NCBI GenBank assembly: GCA_002077045.2
Contig: KZ111149.1
Location: 96,019 to 160,018, forward strand
Direction of reading: 5' to 3'
Origin: Rachicladosporium sp. CCFEE 5018
Lineage: Eukaryota > Ascomycota > Dothideomycetes > Cladosporiales > Cladosporiaceae
DNA: 64,000 bases
Below are positions 54,165 through 64,000 of the stretch, one piece after another. Position 1 is the first letter of the stretch; every line of letters starts with the position of its first letter. Under the pieces are notes generated by a model. The model ran no database searches. It saw only the letters and a list, made by a program, of their open reading frames with translations, and had not been told where the DNA came from. Position numbers and translations under genes: made by a program.

Positions 54165-55871
54165 TTATGCATCCTGCCGATCATCGCCATGCACACCAAC
54201 ATCCGCCACTGGAGGCCCAACATACCCTTTCCTGGCACCCAGCAACCACCACAGTGCCACCTGTATCGTAAACCCACCCCAAAGTAATGAGGCATAATTC
54301 ATGCTTTGTGCCGTTGGCGTACTCGTGAACGGAAAGCAGTACATGATGAACCACACGATCATGAACACACATGCGATGCCATTGACCGCAAAGCCAATTA
54401 CACCAGTCATGCGAAATAGGCCCCATTTGCGGATGTTGCGCCGGCCAGACAGCAAGTTAGGAAGAATCGCAGCAAGGTAGCTTAAAGTCGACATTTGAAT
54501 GTAGGATCCGACGAATGCATTGAAGGCAGTTGTGTTCCCGACATAGATCGCGCCGAGCACGATAACCAGGGCTGTCGTGACCAGTGTGGCATTGAGAGGC
54601 ATGCCGAGTCGTGGCGACACGCGACCAAGTGCTCGAGGGAATGGTGTCGCACCATCGCGTGCGAGAGCCCAGAGAGTACGACCGCAGGTAAGATGCAGAC
54701 CGATGACGCTGATGTAGATGCAGGTTAGTACTAAGAACAGGAGACCGATGGATCCAGCAACGCTGCCTGTAGCTTGTCGGTATATTTCGGCAATTGGGTA
54801 CTGTGCAGTGTAGAGGCTGTCGAAGTCGTTGATCGCGTACATGATGGCGATCAGGTACACTAGTCCTGTGGCAAAGCCGATGCCCATCTGGAATGCGATT
54901 GCGATGGGCACGTTGCGCTCAGGTCGTGGAATCTCTTCAGCAAGATGCCTGATAGTCGTGTCAGTCAGAGCACTGGTTCTGGGAGAGGACTGGATCTTAC
55001 GAAGTGACGTCCGGCGTTCCAACAGCATAAGCGCCGTTCAGCATGCCCGCGACAAACACAAAGCCGTTTGGATAGCCGAATCCTTCGGCGGTCCAAGTCT
55101 TCCACACTGTCTCCGACGAAGCATGTCCAGGTCGTCCACCCTTTCCAGGCATAGCCGTAACGATAACGATCGTGATCAGGAATCCAGCAAGAATGAAGAA
55201 CAGCCCCACGCGGTTCAGCATTGGCATTGCCTTATTGAATGCACATACCGTCGCGCAACCCGTCAGCGTGACCAGGATGTATGTGACAAACACATGCCAC
55301 GGCAAGGGCACGAAGTTGACATGCTTCAACGCCCACATCTGCACCATTGTCGTCGCAAGGATCATAGTAAACGACGCCAACCCAAACACCCAAGCAAGCC
55401 AATTCCAGTAGCCCGCAAAGAAGCCTATGACGCGACCCCAGCGAGGGCCGCCAGTGATGGTAGCCCATTGGTAGACCCCTGCTGACGAGGGAATGGCAGA
55501 GGCGAGTTCGGCTATCGAAGCAGCAACGAACCAGTAGAAGATCGAGACGACGATAAACTCGTAGATCACGCCTGTCGCGAATCGTGAGCTGGTCCCTGTC
55601 AGTACATTTGCTGTTACTCACCTGGTGGTCCTCCATTGCTCAAGGCCACGACGATCGAGCCTCCGATCGCGGGCCATACGTTGCCTACCGTCAGAGCCAT
55701 GCCAACTAGAGACAGCAAGCCGAAGTGTCTTTTCAGCTCTTGCACATGACCAGAGGCATTCGTCTCTCCTGGCTCGAGGCCCTGCGCCTGTGGCAATGAA
55801 GCATGCTCTGCGATTGCAGACTTTCCCATTCCATCGTCGGTGACCTTCTCGCCTACTTGACCTTGCGCCAT
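54165..55871 (-). CDS. APC-family amino acid/choline-type permease
   Basis: Exons 55871-55622, 55571-55001, 54948-54165; introns of 50 and 52 nt with GTGAGT/GTAAGA donors and CTGAC branch sites. Product is 534 residues with about 12 membrane spans. The first span carries the APC motif (LVGMALTVGNVWPAIGGSIV). Also seen are the fungal PSSAGVYQWATITGGPRWGR and LAEEIPRPERNVP, and a loop ARDGATPFPRALGRVSPRL, all typical of the GABA/choline (Uga4/Hnm1) group. It likely imports choline, GABA or a related nitrogen compound across the plasma membrane. The N-tail is cytosolic, 50 residues. The substrate cannot be set from sequence alone. Confidence 0.9.
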
Positions 55872-56282
55872 GTTGTAGATTGCTGTTCCCGTTCACAATA
55901 TGTGTCCGGTCGCCAGAGCCGATGTGCTCGACGACAGAGACATGAATTTGGTTGCGGGAAGCTATAATGCGATGTCCGCCCGGCATATTTCGCATGGCTG
56001 CCACATGGAGGTGGTCTGGTCTCCCATGTCTCCGCTCGGAGAAATGCAGGGGAGACTCTATTTACGTAACATATGCAGGATAGAATTCGAGCTAACTCTA
56101 TATAGCGGTTGCTAGTTAGTTTCTTAACTTTGATTGAAAGATGAAGATTCTACGCAAACCGGATTTGTTAACTTACAGTACAGTTCACCAGTTAGATCGG
56201 GTTGAGGAAACTCTTATGAGAGAACATATCTCCATTTCGGTCTGCTGCGACTTACAAGTACAAATCCGACGTCTAGGCTCGA
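55872..56282. other. Intergenic region, AT-rich right half
   Basis: About 410 bp upstream of the permease. The part 56040-56270 is visibly richer in A, T and TpA steps than its surroundings. It holds no gene. It may be permease promoter or old mutated sequence. Confidence 0.45.
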
Positions 56283-58061
56283 TCATGCACTGTCGGCAGC
56301 TACAGCCAAGCCATCGCCCATGACCTTCCGAGGAACAGTAAACAACACCGCTCCATTCCTCCCAGCAAAACTCTGCCAGCGGCCGAGCCTGTGACTGGTC
56401 CCGATCGCAGCGACGACATAAACACCACTCTTCCCACGCTCGTCTCGATCTACAAAGGCAAGATCGTTGACAACGCCGTTGAGCTGCGCGCTCCCTTCAC
56501 TAAGCGTCTGCACCTGCATAGGCTCGTCCAGTTCCATAGGGTTGAGCTGAGCTTCACGCAACAGCTCACTCGCATCATCCTCCACCACGTCAGCCGGCTC
56601 AGACGATGTTGCAAGCGATCCGAGGGACTCTATCCTCCGCTTGTCGGCACTGATTCGCCAAGCGCGCACATGTCCGTCCCAGCTACCCGTCACGAATACG
56701 TTCGAGAATGGTATCGCGGCCATTGCAGTGACCCAGCGCGGCTGCGGGTCGAGTATCATCGGTCCCTCGGCGTCGAGCGACTGCGATATGTCAATTTCAG
56801 CACTCCGCTCTTCGAGTGATTGAGGCTGCTCCAGACCATGGGCTAAGGGGAAGGTGAAGACGGCTTTCTTCTTGTGAACGTTCCAAAGTGAGAGCGAGCC
56901 GTTGTCAGAGCCTGTGACGAACGTGTCGTCGTCTATACATGCTACGCGATCCATCGAGCCTTCATTGTAGGGTCGTTCTTCGGGCGGGATGTCCGCTTTT
57001 CTATCCTTCGAGCCTTTCGACTTGTGGGCTCCTGCGCCACCACCACGGAAGACCAGTTGACTCTCGTCCAACACCTTCCAGAAGCGCGCTGTGCGATCTC
57101 GCGCTCCTACTGTAACGCATGTCTCTTGCGCTAGTACACTGACGTCCACCACCTCGTCCTGATGTCCGAAGAGCGTATCGACGTACGCTAACTCGTCAAG
57201 ACTCCATATCTTGACAGTCCTATCTTTACTCGCGCTGAACAGCTGATTTGTTCCTCGTCGGAAGGCAAGCGATATGACGCTGTCTCGATGTCCATTGTCG
57301 CGAGCAAAACCAGTGAAGACTTTCAGTGGCTTCAGCGTCGCAGGATCCCAGATAATGAGTCTGTTGTCCAGTCCTCCTGTAGCCACGAATTTGCCGTCCT
57401 GCGATGCCGCAACGCAGAGTATTGCCTTTTCGTGGTGGTTGGTGCACCTTTTCTTACCACGGGTGAAGAGTACCTTTCGAGGTTTTCGGGATAGCCTTGC
57501 GCTTGTCTCATTCTCAGTTCCACTTGACGCATTCGCAGGCAGCTCCCATTTCACCAACGCGCGGTCCTGTGTCACAGTGTACACATAACGTCCAGATACC
57601 GCCACTCCAGTAACAGATTTCGTATCGGCCCTAAACTGCACCTGATTGGCACTGCTCCAGTCCAGCTCATCCGCAATGATTCGGTACAGCTTCCCTTTGC
57701 TCTCGGCTGTATCTTCCTGCAGCCGCTGCCCCATGCGTAGACGCAAGTTCTCCCTGTCGACGTCTGCCGCATCGAAGCCGCCATCATCGAGCAGCTCTTT
57801 CTGAGTGTTGGCCAAATATTGCTCTGCGAGTCGCACACGCTTCGCCGCCGGGTCTTCATCTTTCAGCTCTTCATCCTCCGAGTCCGAGATGTTCGTATCC
57901 TGAAAAGGTCTATCGTCGTCCGATTCATCGCTGCCCGATATCGACTCGTCCCTCCCCTCTCTTCGCTTGACAGGCTTTGCTCGTGATGTGGAAGCACTGT
58001 TTTCCGGAGCTGTGCGTTTTCGCTTCTTCGCCGATGCTGGCAGTGTGAAAAAGGACGACAT
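56283..58061 (-). CDS. RRP9: U3 snoRNP-associated WD-repeat protein
   Basis: Single exon, 592 residues. Rrp9/U3-55K binds the box B/C motif of U3 snoRNA in the small-subunit processome for 18S rRNA maturation in the nucleolus. The N-terminus is basic (KKRKRTAP, KPVKRREGRD), then an acidic stretch and the family marker DPAAKRVRLAEQYL. WD repeats begin near residue 150 (KSVTGVAVSGRYVYTVTQD, then HEKAILCVAASQDGKFVATG, SLAFRRGTNQLFSASKDRTV, DEVVDVSVL, DRVACIDDDTFVTGSDNGS, WVTAMAAIPFSNVFVTGSWD), forming a seven-bladed propeller. Length is close to the yeast protein (573). Nothing is broken. Confidence 0.95.
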   Translation of the reverse strand: MSSFFTLPASAKKRKRTAPENSASTSRAKPVKRREGRDESISGSDESDDDRPFQDTNISDSEDEELKDEDPAAKRVRLAEQYLANTQKELLDDGGFDAADVDRENLRLRMGQRLQEDTAESKGKLYRIIADELDWSSANQVQFRADTKSVTGVAVSGRYVYTVTQDRALVKWELPANASSGTENETSARLSRKPRKVLFTRGKKRCTNHHEKAILCVAASQDGKFVATGGLDNRLIIWDPATLKPLKVFTGFARDNGHRDSVISLAFRRGTNQLFSASKDRTVKIWSLDELAYVDTLFGHQDEVVDVSVLAQETCVTVGARDRTARFWKVLDESQLVFRGGGAGAHKSKGSKDRKADIPPEERPYNEGSMDRVACIDDDTFVTGSDNGSLSLWNVHKKKAVFTFPLAHGLEQPQSLEERSAEIDISQSLDAEGPMILDPQPRWVTAMAAIPFSNVFVTGSWDGHVRAWRISADKRRIESLGSLATSSEPADVVEDDASELLREAQLNPMELDEPMQVQTLSEGSAQLNGVVNDLAFVDRDERGKSGVYVVAAIGTSHRLGRWQSFAGRNGAVLFTVPRKVMGDGLAVAADSA

Positions 58062-58279
58062 TACCGGATGAACAGAGTAATCAACGTCAAGCTCTCATAT
58101 CACGTCGAATTCGCCAACATCGAAACTTTTCCCGAGATGCGCGGACATTAGCTCGGCGATAAGGGAGCGGCCCGTCCATGCCGCGCCGTGAGTCTAACTA
58201 AGTGACGACTTCCGTTCTGCTCCTTCGTACCAATCCATTGATATCTGAAGCAAGTGGAACCTGCAGAGCCTCTCTTAAT

Positions 58280-58292
58280 CTCATCGAAATTT
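58280..58292 (-). promoter_or_regulatory. PAC/RRPE-like pair upstream of RRP9
   Basis: CTCATCG on the plus strand is CGATGAG on the RRP9 strand, the PAC core of ribosome-biogenesis promoters. AAATTT, half of an RRPE, follows at once. They lie about 220 bp from the RRP9 ATG in the 58062-58435 divergent spacer. The pairing fits the class, but both motifs are short. Confidence 0.35.
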
Positions 58293-58435
58293 CATCGAAC
58301 GAAGGCCTGTGCAATCTGTCGCGAACGATATGTCCGCGGTCACACGGAGTCCTTCTAACGACCTTCTGGACATGACCTGAATCTGTGCGCAGTTCACCTT
58401 GAGAGCGCACGACATCAAACGCATGTGTCGTCGAT

Positions 58436-59938
58436 ATGGGCCGTCAACAACACCTGGAGCGTCTTGTCTACGGCCGTTCTGCTTTTGAGGACCTACGTCC
58501 GGAAGACCTTGCTCAGTTCTTGGATCGGACGGGCAATCAGCAGGACCTAAATGCTCAGCAGTATGATGCCAAGGGTCGACCTACCAACCCACGATCGGAG
58601 CAATTTGATACGGACTTAAGACGTGCGCAAAACGAGGTACTGGCTTTAGTTGGTGCCATTGAGCGACGCAATGCAGCGGAAGCCGAGTCTGCCGAGCTTC
58701 GCGCCAACGTTCGCCACAATGCCCTCGAGGGCATGATCAAGCGCGAGGATGCCTGCGGTGAGGAGTTGTATTCCCGAGCACGGGTTTGCAGTGGTCTTAT
58801 CTCCTGGGGTTCTAATGTCTTGCTGGCACGTGCACTGGTGGGCCTCTATTCTCCAGAGACTACCTTTTGGCTGATATTGACCACCGAGCTGACTTTGCGA
58901 CCCGGCGCTGCATGGAACGCAACAATACTGCGGTTCGTGCTAAGCTATACGATCGCGAGCATGCAAAGATCCGTTCATGACGTGATAATGCGCATGATGC
59001 GACCACTCATGGGACGCGTTCATGGGTTCCTGGATGCCGGTAAATCCCACGAACACCACGCCATCACGCGACCATTTGCACACGCATTGGGTCCCGCCCT
59101 AGATATCGCTGTAGGACTACTGCTGATACCACTATCAACTTACGGCTGCGCGGTAGTCCTCGGGCTAGCTCCGGCCTATTTCGCCCAACCCTTACCTACT
59201 TGGCGTGCATTGTCTTCGTTCTCGGGCAACGTCTACAAAACTTCGTTCGCCTCACTCACTCGCTTTTACGCCTCTCCCGCTATACCGCTTCTATGCCTTA
59301 CAGCCTTCGAGCGATATGGTTCCGTCGTACCACGGGGCGCATTTGGCACTAGCATAACAGATGGCCCGTATCGACACGCGCACTTCACGGCCTTCGGATC
59401 CTCCACCTACGCAAAATACTTCGGGCGCGCTCTGTGGCCCAGGCCTGCAGCTACCGATGAACGGAGGTCTTCACGCCGCGTCACGCAACTCGCACTGCTG
59501 TCGTTCACCTGGTTTGGGCAGCAGCTTTGTAGTATCCTGGACAAGCTGGTCATGCTGCCGGTGGAAGCGCTGTTCCTGCACAGATCTGCAGTCATGTACA
59601 TCAACTCTGGTCTTCCACTGTCGGCTGCTGGTCTAGCTTTCGCAGCACGTCAATCGACAAGTAGACTGGTTGGATGGCACAACTACCGCAGCTACCTCAG
59701 CGCAGTCGGACTTGCATTCGCCACCAAGGTGATTTTCCAAGGAGTGGTGTTTGGTGCGGTATGGGTGGTAGTCCGGTGGCAGGGTATGCGCATCTACGGC
59801 TGGAAAATTGCCGGCAATCAGTGCGCAGTCACGACCATTGGGGATCATTCACCAGCGCAGAGCAATGCACGGGATGCAGGACTGATGTCGGCTGAGGAGG
59901 CAATGCTTGAAGTCCAGGACACGTCCGATGAGGCATAG
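58436..59938 (+). CDS. Multi-pass membrane protein of unknown function
   Basis: Single exon, 500 residues. Residues 1-110 are polar with predicted helix (FEDLRPEDLAQFLDRTG, then AQNEVLALVGAIERRNAAEA). Hydrophobic segments lie near 120-145, 210-240, 275-290, 345-375, 395-410 and 420-450; several are amphipathic or contain Arg/His, so the topology is uncertain. The end is acidic (EEAMLEVQDTSDEA). I see no signal peptide, enzyme motif or transport motif. An organelle membrane location, such as mitochondrion or peroxisome, would fit the lack of a signal peptide but is a guess. It is divergent from RRP9 and convergent with the ABC transporter. Confidence 0.75.
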   Translation: MGRQQHLERLVYGRSAFEDLRPEDLAQFLDRTGNQQDLNAQQYDAKGRPTNPRSEQFDTDLRRAQNEVLALVGAIERRNAAEAESAELRANVRHNALEGMIKREDACGEELYSRARVCSGLISWGSNVLLARALVGLYSPETTFWLILTTELTLRPGAAWNATILRFVLSYTIASMQRSVHDVIMRMMRPLMGRVHGFLDAGKSHEHHAITRPFAHALGPALDIAVGLLLIPLSTYGCAVVLGLAPAYFAQPLPTWRALSSFSGNVYKTSFASLTRFYASPAIPLLCLTAFERYGSVVPRGAFGTSITDGPYRHAHFTAFGSSTYAKYFGRALWPRPAATDERRSSRRVTQLALLSFTWFGQQLCSILDKLVMLPVEALFLHRSAVMYINSGLPLSAAGLAFAARQSTSRLVGWHNYRSYLSAVGLAFATKVIFQGVVFGAVWVVVRWQGMRIYGWKIAGNQCAVTTIGDHSPAQSNARDAGLMSAEEAMLEVQDTSDEA

Positions 59939-60024
59939 AAATTTGTAGCATGTCCGTCCATCTACCCTTTTATCGGATACTATTCAGCTCCTGATATGCA
60001 CCACGGCAACAGCACGAGACCATC

Positions 60025-63000
60025 TCAATGTACACTCCGCTCGCACATCTCCCTAAAGCTCCCTCCCTCTTTCTTGAGCAGCTCTCGCGGCTTGCCGACC
60101 TCCACGATCCTCCCAGCATCCATCACGACGATCATGTCATACCCTACAATCGTCTGCAGCCTGTGCGCCACGGCGATGATGGTGGACCCCTCAAACCCCT
60201 CATGAATAACGTCCATGACCTTCATCTCTGTGGCTGCATCAACAGAACTCGTCATCTCGTCCAGGACTAGTAGCTTGGAGGGACGAAGTAGCGTACGTGC
60301 CACGGCGAAGAGCTGCATCTGGCCGTGTGAAAGCGCTAAGGCGGACATGGAGCTTCCAAGACCACCAGCCAGGGAGATAGATCCGAGTATGCCTGCCTTC
60401 GCTAGGGCGGACTCGAGCTCGGCGTCAGTGGCTGAGCCCAGAGGATCAAGGTTGGCGCGAATGGTGCCGGGTATGAGGATGGACTCTTGAGGCAGAGCTG
60501 CGATCCTGGAGCGTACCGTCTGACGTGGGAGCGTGGCAAGATCGGCACCGTCTACCATGATGCTACCCGTGGGCGTGTCGAGAAGGCGTAGTATGGTAAG
60601 GAGCAGAGATGACTTGCCACTGCCGCTGCGGCCACATACACCCACCTTCGAGCCTGCTGGAATGGACAGTGCGATATCGTGGATGACGTTCTCCCCACTG
60701 GGGCTATAACGTGCACTCAAGTTAGAGATAATGAGTTGGCCCTTTGCCGGCCACTGCTGATCTGTCTGACGGCTTTCCTCGGGTAGGTGCTCAGACCTCG
60801 TAGTGGCCTCGAAGTTCTTGATCCGTGCGACCGCTCCCAGCGATGTCTCCAGATTAGTCCACGCATTGATCAGGCCGGTCAGATAGAAGTTGAAGCTGAG
60901 AATCTGGAGCAGCGAAATACCGATAGATGCAGAGGAAGCGCTATCCCGAAGTTCCATGGCCAGAGCGACGACCACTGTGGCGACAGCTGCTGTCAGAAGG
61001 TCCAGCACAAGACCAAGCCACCGCTGAATGCAGAGCATGAGGTAAAAGGCCCGCTGTGAGCTGTCCAGAAGCTCCTTGCACTTAGTGTGGAAGTTTCGCG
61101 CCCAGCCGTATGCTCGGATGGTGGCTACACCTGCTACAGTCTCTTGCACGTGGGTCATGAGTGGTGCGAGAGCCTCGAGATCCATGAAGCGCATTTGTCG
61201 CGAAGTGCGGAGGTACACTTTCTGCAGGATGTACACAGCACCTATAAGCAACGGCATCATTGCTGCGGCGTACTTCGAGCCAAGGACAATCAGGATGCTG
61301 CTGCCGATGGCAAACACAACGCCTGATATCGTCTGCAATACTGCACCGACGAGATCGAGTTCTATCAGTGTCATGTCGTTGGAGAATCTATAAGTCGATT
61401 ATTAGTCACTTGATGTAGGCAGGGCTATAGGGAAAGCAAGCCGTTCTTCTGCCTGTGACCCGAGCAAAGTCACCTTGTTGTTACCATTGATGGGATTAGC
61501 TTCATTGCGATCGACACTTACCTATTCAGTATGACTCCGGTATCGGTCTCAACGAACATCGAATACGGAGCATTCATCACGGCGTGGAGCAATTGCTGAT
61601 GCAGCCTGCCCGAGCTCCGTGGCACAACGTCGACAAGGAAGACCCAGATATGGTATCCCACGCTGACGCTAGCCACCGTAGGGAAAGCAAAGTAGATGAC
61701 AAGCCAGGCCCATAGCGGTAGGGCAATAGGACCCATCCCCGTCGCGTCAGCTGCCCACCAGCTCACCCACACGCTAGAGAAGATGAATGGTACCGCGTAC
61801 AGCAGAACGGTGACTATCAGGATGATACTGTAGTACCAGCCGATCGAGCGTGCGTAGTAGCCATAGACTGCCGTGTCACCAGTCCTCCTGGCCAGGTCCT
61901 GTTGTAGATCCGAGGGTTCAGCGCCAGCTCCGGCAGTCGGTCTCGAAAAGTCCACCTTGACGTCCTCCACTGCTCGGCTACTTTCGACGTCCTTGCTATC
62001 AGCTATGAGTTCACTGACATATCCCGGTGTATGCAAGAGCTCTTCGAAGGAGCCTTGTTCGGCGATATGACCGCTGCTGTTGAGTGCCACAATATGATCT
62101 GCCTGGCTGGCAACAATAGGGGCATGACTGGTCAGGATGGGGGTCATCCCGTGCAGTTTGCATAGCCCGTGTTGGCCGAACAGCCTATCGAAAACATGTC
62201 GGGACGTCGTGGCGTCGAGACCACTTAAAGCGTCGTCCACCAAAATACAAGACTTGCGAGAAAAGACCGCTCGCGCCAACGCTAGTCTTTGACGCTGTCC
62301 GCCACTGAGCGAGAGTCCCTTCGTGCCAATCATGGTATCTACACCCTGAGGGAACGAATTGACATCCGTGTCGAGTGCGCATGCATGCACGACCGCATCC
62401 AGGAAGACCTCGTCAGGCTGACTGCAGCTGATAATCAGGTCCTTCACACTCCCGTTCGGCAGCCATGGTGTCTGCGCGCAGTAGGCGAATTCCACGCTAC
62501 CGCTTGCAATCGTTCGTCGACCGGAAGTGATCGGTAGCTCGCCGATGATAGTACGTAGAAGCGTGGACTTGCCACTACCCACAGGTCCAATGACAACGGT
62601 AAGACTGGTCGCTGCTAGCTTTAGATCTATGTTGCGCAGAATATGTCGTTGCTTGTCCCCTAGACGAATTGTCACATCTGCGAGTGTGACGTGTGCTTTG
62701 CGATCTTGAGTATCCGGCTGCTTTGCCAGTACCGAAAGCTCTATGGCGTTGCCGTCGTGGGCTACATTATCATGGTCAACACCTGAGTGACCCATATGAG
62801 ACGATGCATCTTCAGTCAGGAGGAGACTCGTTGCGCTCCTCTGGAGCAGGAAAGCTTCGATACGCTGTACGCTCGCCAGAGCTGTCTGTACTTGGGGTAT
62901 AACGTGGATGAGTTGCTCGACTGGAGCTGCCAGCAGATTTATGAGTGACAAGGTCGTGAATGCTCGAATTTGCGTCAGTGCGGAAGTGCCGTTGATCAGG

Positions 63001-64000
63001 GTGTACATCATGAGGGCCACTGGACCCGAGAATAGCTCCGGTAAACCTCCTGCATGGACATCGTAAATCAGTACCGGTGCATGTTAATAGTGGCACCCAC
63101 TTCGCGCGCACTCCCCAAAGTCATGACGCCTTTTCAGCAAAGCCCGCTCGAGCAACTAGCGTTGATCGACCGCACTCCGAGGGTAGGGTGACACGAAGTC
63201 CAATACCTCAGCAGATCTTGATTACAGCGGAGCAAGCTTCGACCAGACGCCTGCGTTGTTGTAACGGCATAGCCATAGGGCCAGACCAATTGCAGTGCAA
63301 AAAGCTTGCAGCATCGAAACCTCGGTGCCTGGAAACAGAAGAAAGATCACTTACCGAAGACATTGCGCCACACAGAAAACTTCCGAAAGCTTGCATAGTC
63401 ATCCAGCTCCTTCACCCGCAAGGCCTGGATTTCTGCACTCAAGTGCTCCGTGAGGCCAAGCATCTTTAACCCTTTCGGGAAGCCGAGTACTGCAGCAGTG
63501 TAACTTACCCTCTCGGAGACTGCCTTTAGCCATTTTTTCTGGTAAGGTATCGCTACTGTACTGGTGGCGAAGGAGATGCCGCTGATTAGGAGTGAGAGAG
63601 CGATAGGTGCTATGCATGACACACCGATCTGTCGATTCAGTAGGAAAACCGCGACTGCAACCTCAGCAGGCGCAGCAAAGAGGTTGTCGATCATCGCCAT
63701 GCTCGTTGTGATGCGCTGGATATCGGTGTTCACTCTAGTGGGCATAGTCAGCGCATTATAGTAGCGCCGCGCTCACGCGACATGACGAGTTACCGCACAG
63801 GACCTAGCTATGAGTGTCTGACTTACAGCGTAAGAACGGCATCATCACTCAATACATCAGCTGGTAGTTGTAGCGTCTGCCGGTATAATGATGTCAACAG
63901 TGTACCGCGCAGCTTGGTAGTGAATCTGTGTAAAAGTCTCTTGTAGATCGCTGTACATAGCGCGATCCCGCAGTAGATTAAAGCTGTGGCGCCTATTAGT
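60025..64000 (-). CDS. Full-size ABCC-type (MRP) transporter, 3' part only
   Basis: Partial: the 5' end lies beyond the window. Exons, last to first: 60025-61387, 61522-63049, 63355-63734, 63827 to >64000; introns of 134, 305 and 92 nt. All join in phase and give the last 1147 residues. It starts within membrane domain 1 (KLRGTLLTSLYRQTLQL, VNTDIQRITTSMAMIDNLF). NBD1 follows: Walker A GPVGSGKST, signature LSGGQRQRLALARAV, Walker B CILVDDALSGLD. Then come membrane domain 2 and NBD2: Walker A GRSGSGKSS, signature LSHGQMQLFAVAR, Walker B LLVLDEMTSSVD, H-loop VAHRLQ. ABCC pumps export conjugates and drugs at the plasma or vacuolar membrane. Asp instead of Glu after NBD1 Walker B is usual for ABCC. 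The 305-nt intron is long for this genome. Confidence 0.93.

Overview
The window is ordinary nuclear chromosome from a filamentous ascomycete (Pezizomycotina). The evidence is short introns of about 48-134 nt (one near 305 nt) with GTRNGN donors and CTGAC/CTAAC branch sites, compact intergenic spaces, recognisable fungal housekeeping genes, and fungal-type disordered proteins, wall proteins and permeases. A Dothideomycete is my guess from overall protein flavour only. I saw no tRNA, rRNA, CRISPR array, transposon or virus-like sequence. Most genes here are spliced, so I rebuilt exon structures by hand; exon coordinates are in each entry and each join keeps frame.

Layout. 1-10 kb: tail of an unknown gene, a HAD-family hydrolase, SDH2 (succinate dehydrogenase Fe-S subunit), a Ser/Pro-rich protein, a small SUMO-like protein, the CAAX protease STE24, a probable RNA polymerase I A14-like subunit and a two-exon mitochondrial ribosomal protein bL34m. 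10-22 kb: dolichol kinase SEC59, a WW plus PhoD-like phosphatase, and a 1383-residue disordered protein. 23-28 kb: an unknown 335-residue protein followed by a decayed tandem copy, and a multi-pass membrane protein. 28-36 kb: an accessory stretch with a phenol-hydroxylase-type flavoprotein lacking its usual C-terminal domain, a secreted class 3 lipase, and two tandem cysteine-rich, probably GPI-anchored surface proteins. 36-50 kb: STT4 (PI 4-kinase), RGD2 (F-BAR/DEP/RhoGAP), a NAT9-like acetyltransferase, a secreted protein of unknown family, HIS1 and the four-exon RPS28 gene. 50-64 kb: a broken membrane-protein gene, an APC-family permease, RRP9 (U3 snoRNP), a membrane protein, and the 3' part of a full-size ABCC transporter that runs off the right edge.

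Most of these genes serve unrelated housekeeping roles (respiration, prenylation, glycosylation, phosphoinositide and Rho signalling, histidine synthesis, ribosome biogenesis) and do not form one pathway. The lipase and the two cysteine-rich proteins form a run of secreted or surface genes. Three gene starts depend on tiny first exons (STT4 8 nt, RPS28 14 nt, HIS1 17 nt). Two loci look like pseudogenes, each with a stop codon and a frameshift. I did not find a clearly new multi-gene system; the best leads are the tandem cysteine-rich pair, the SUMO-like protein without a diglycine end, the truncated flavoprotein and the two decaying genes.
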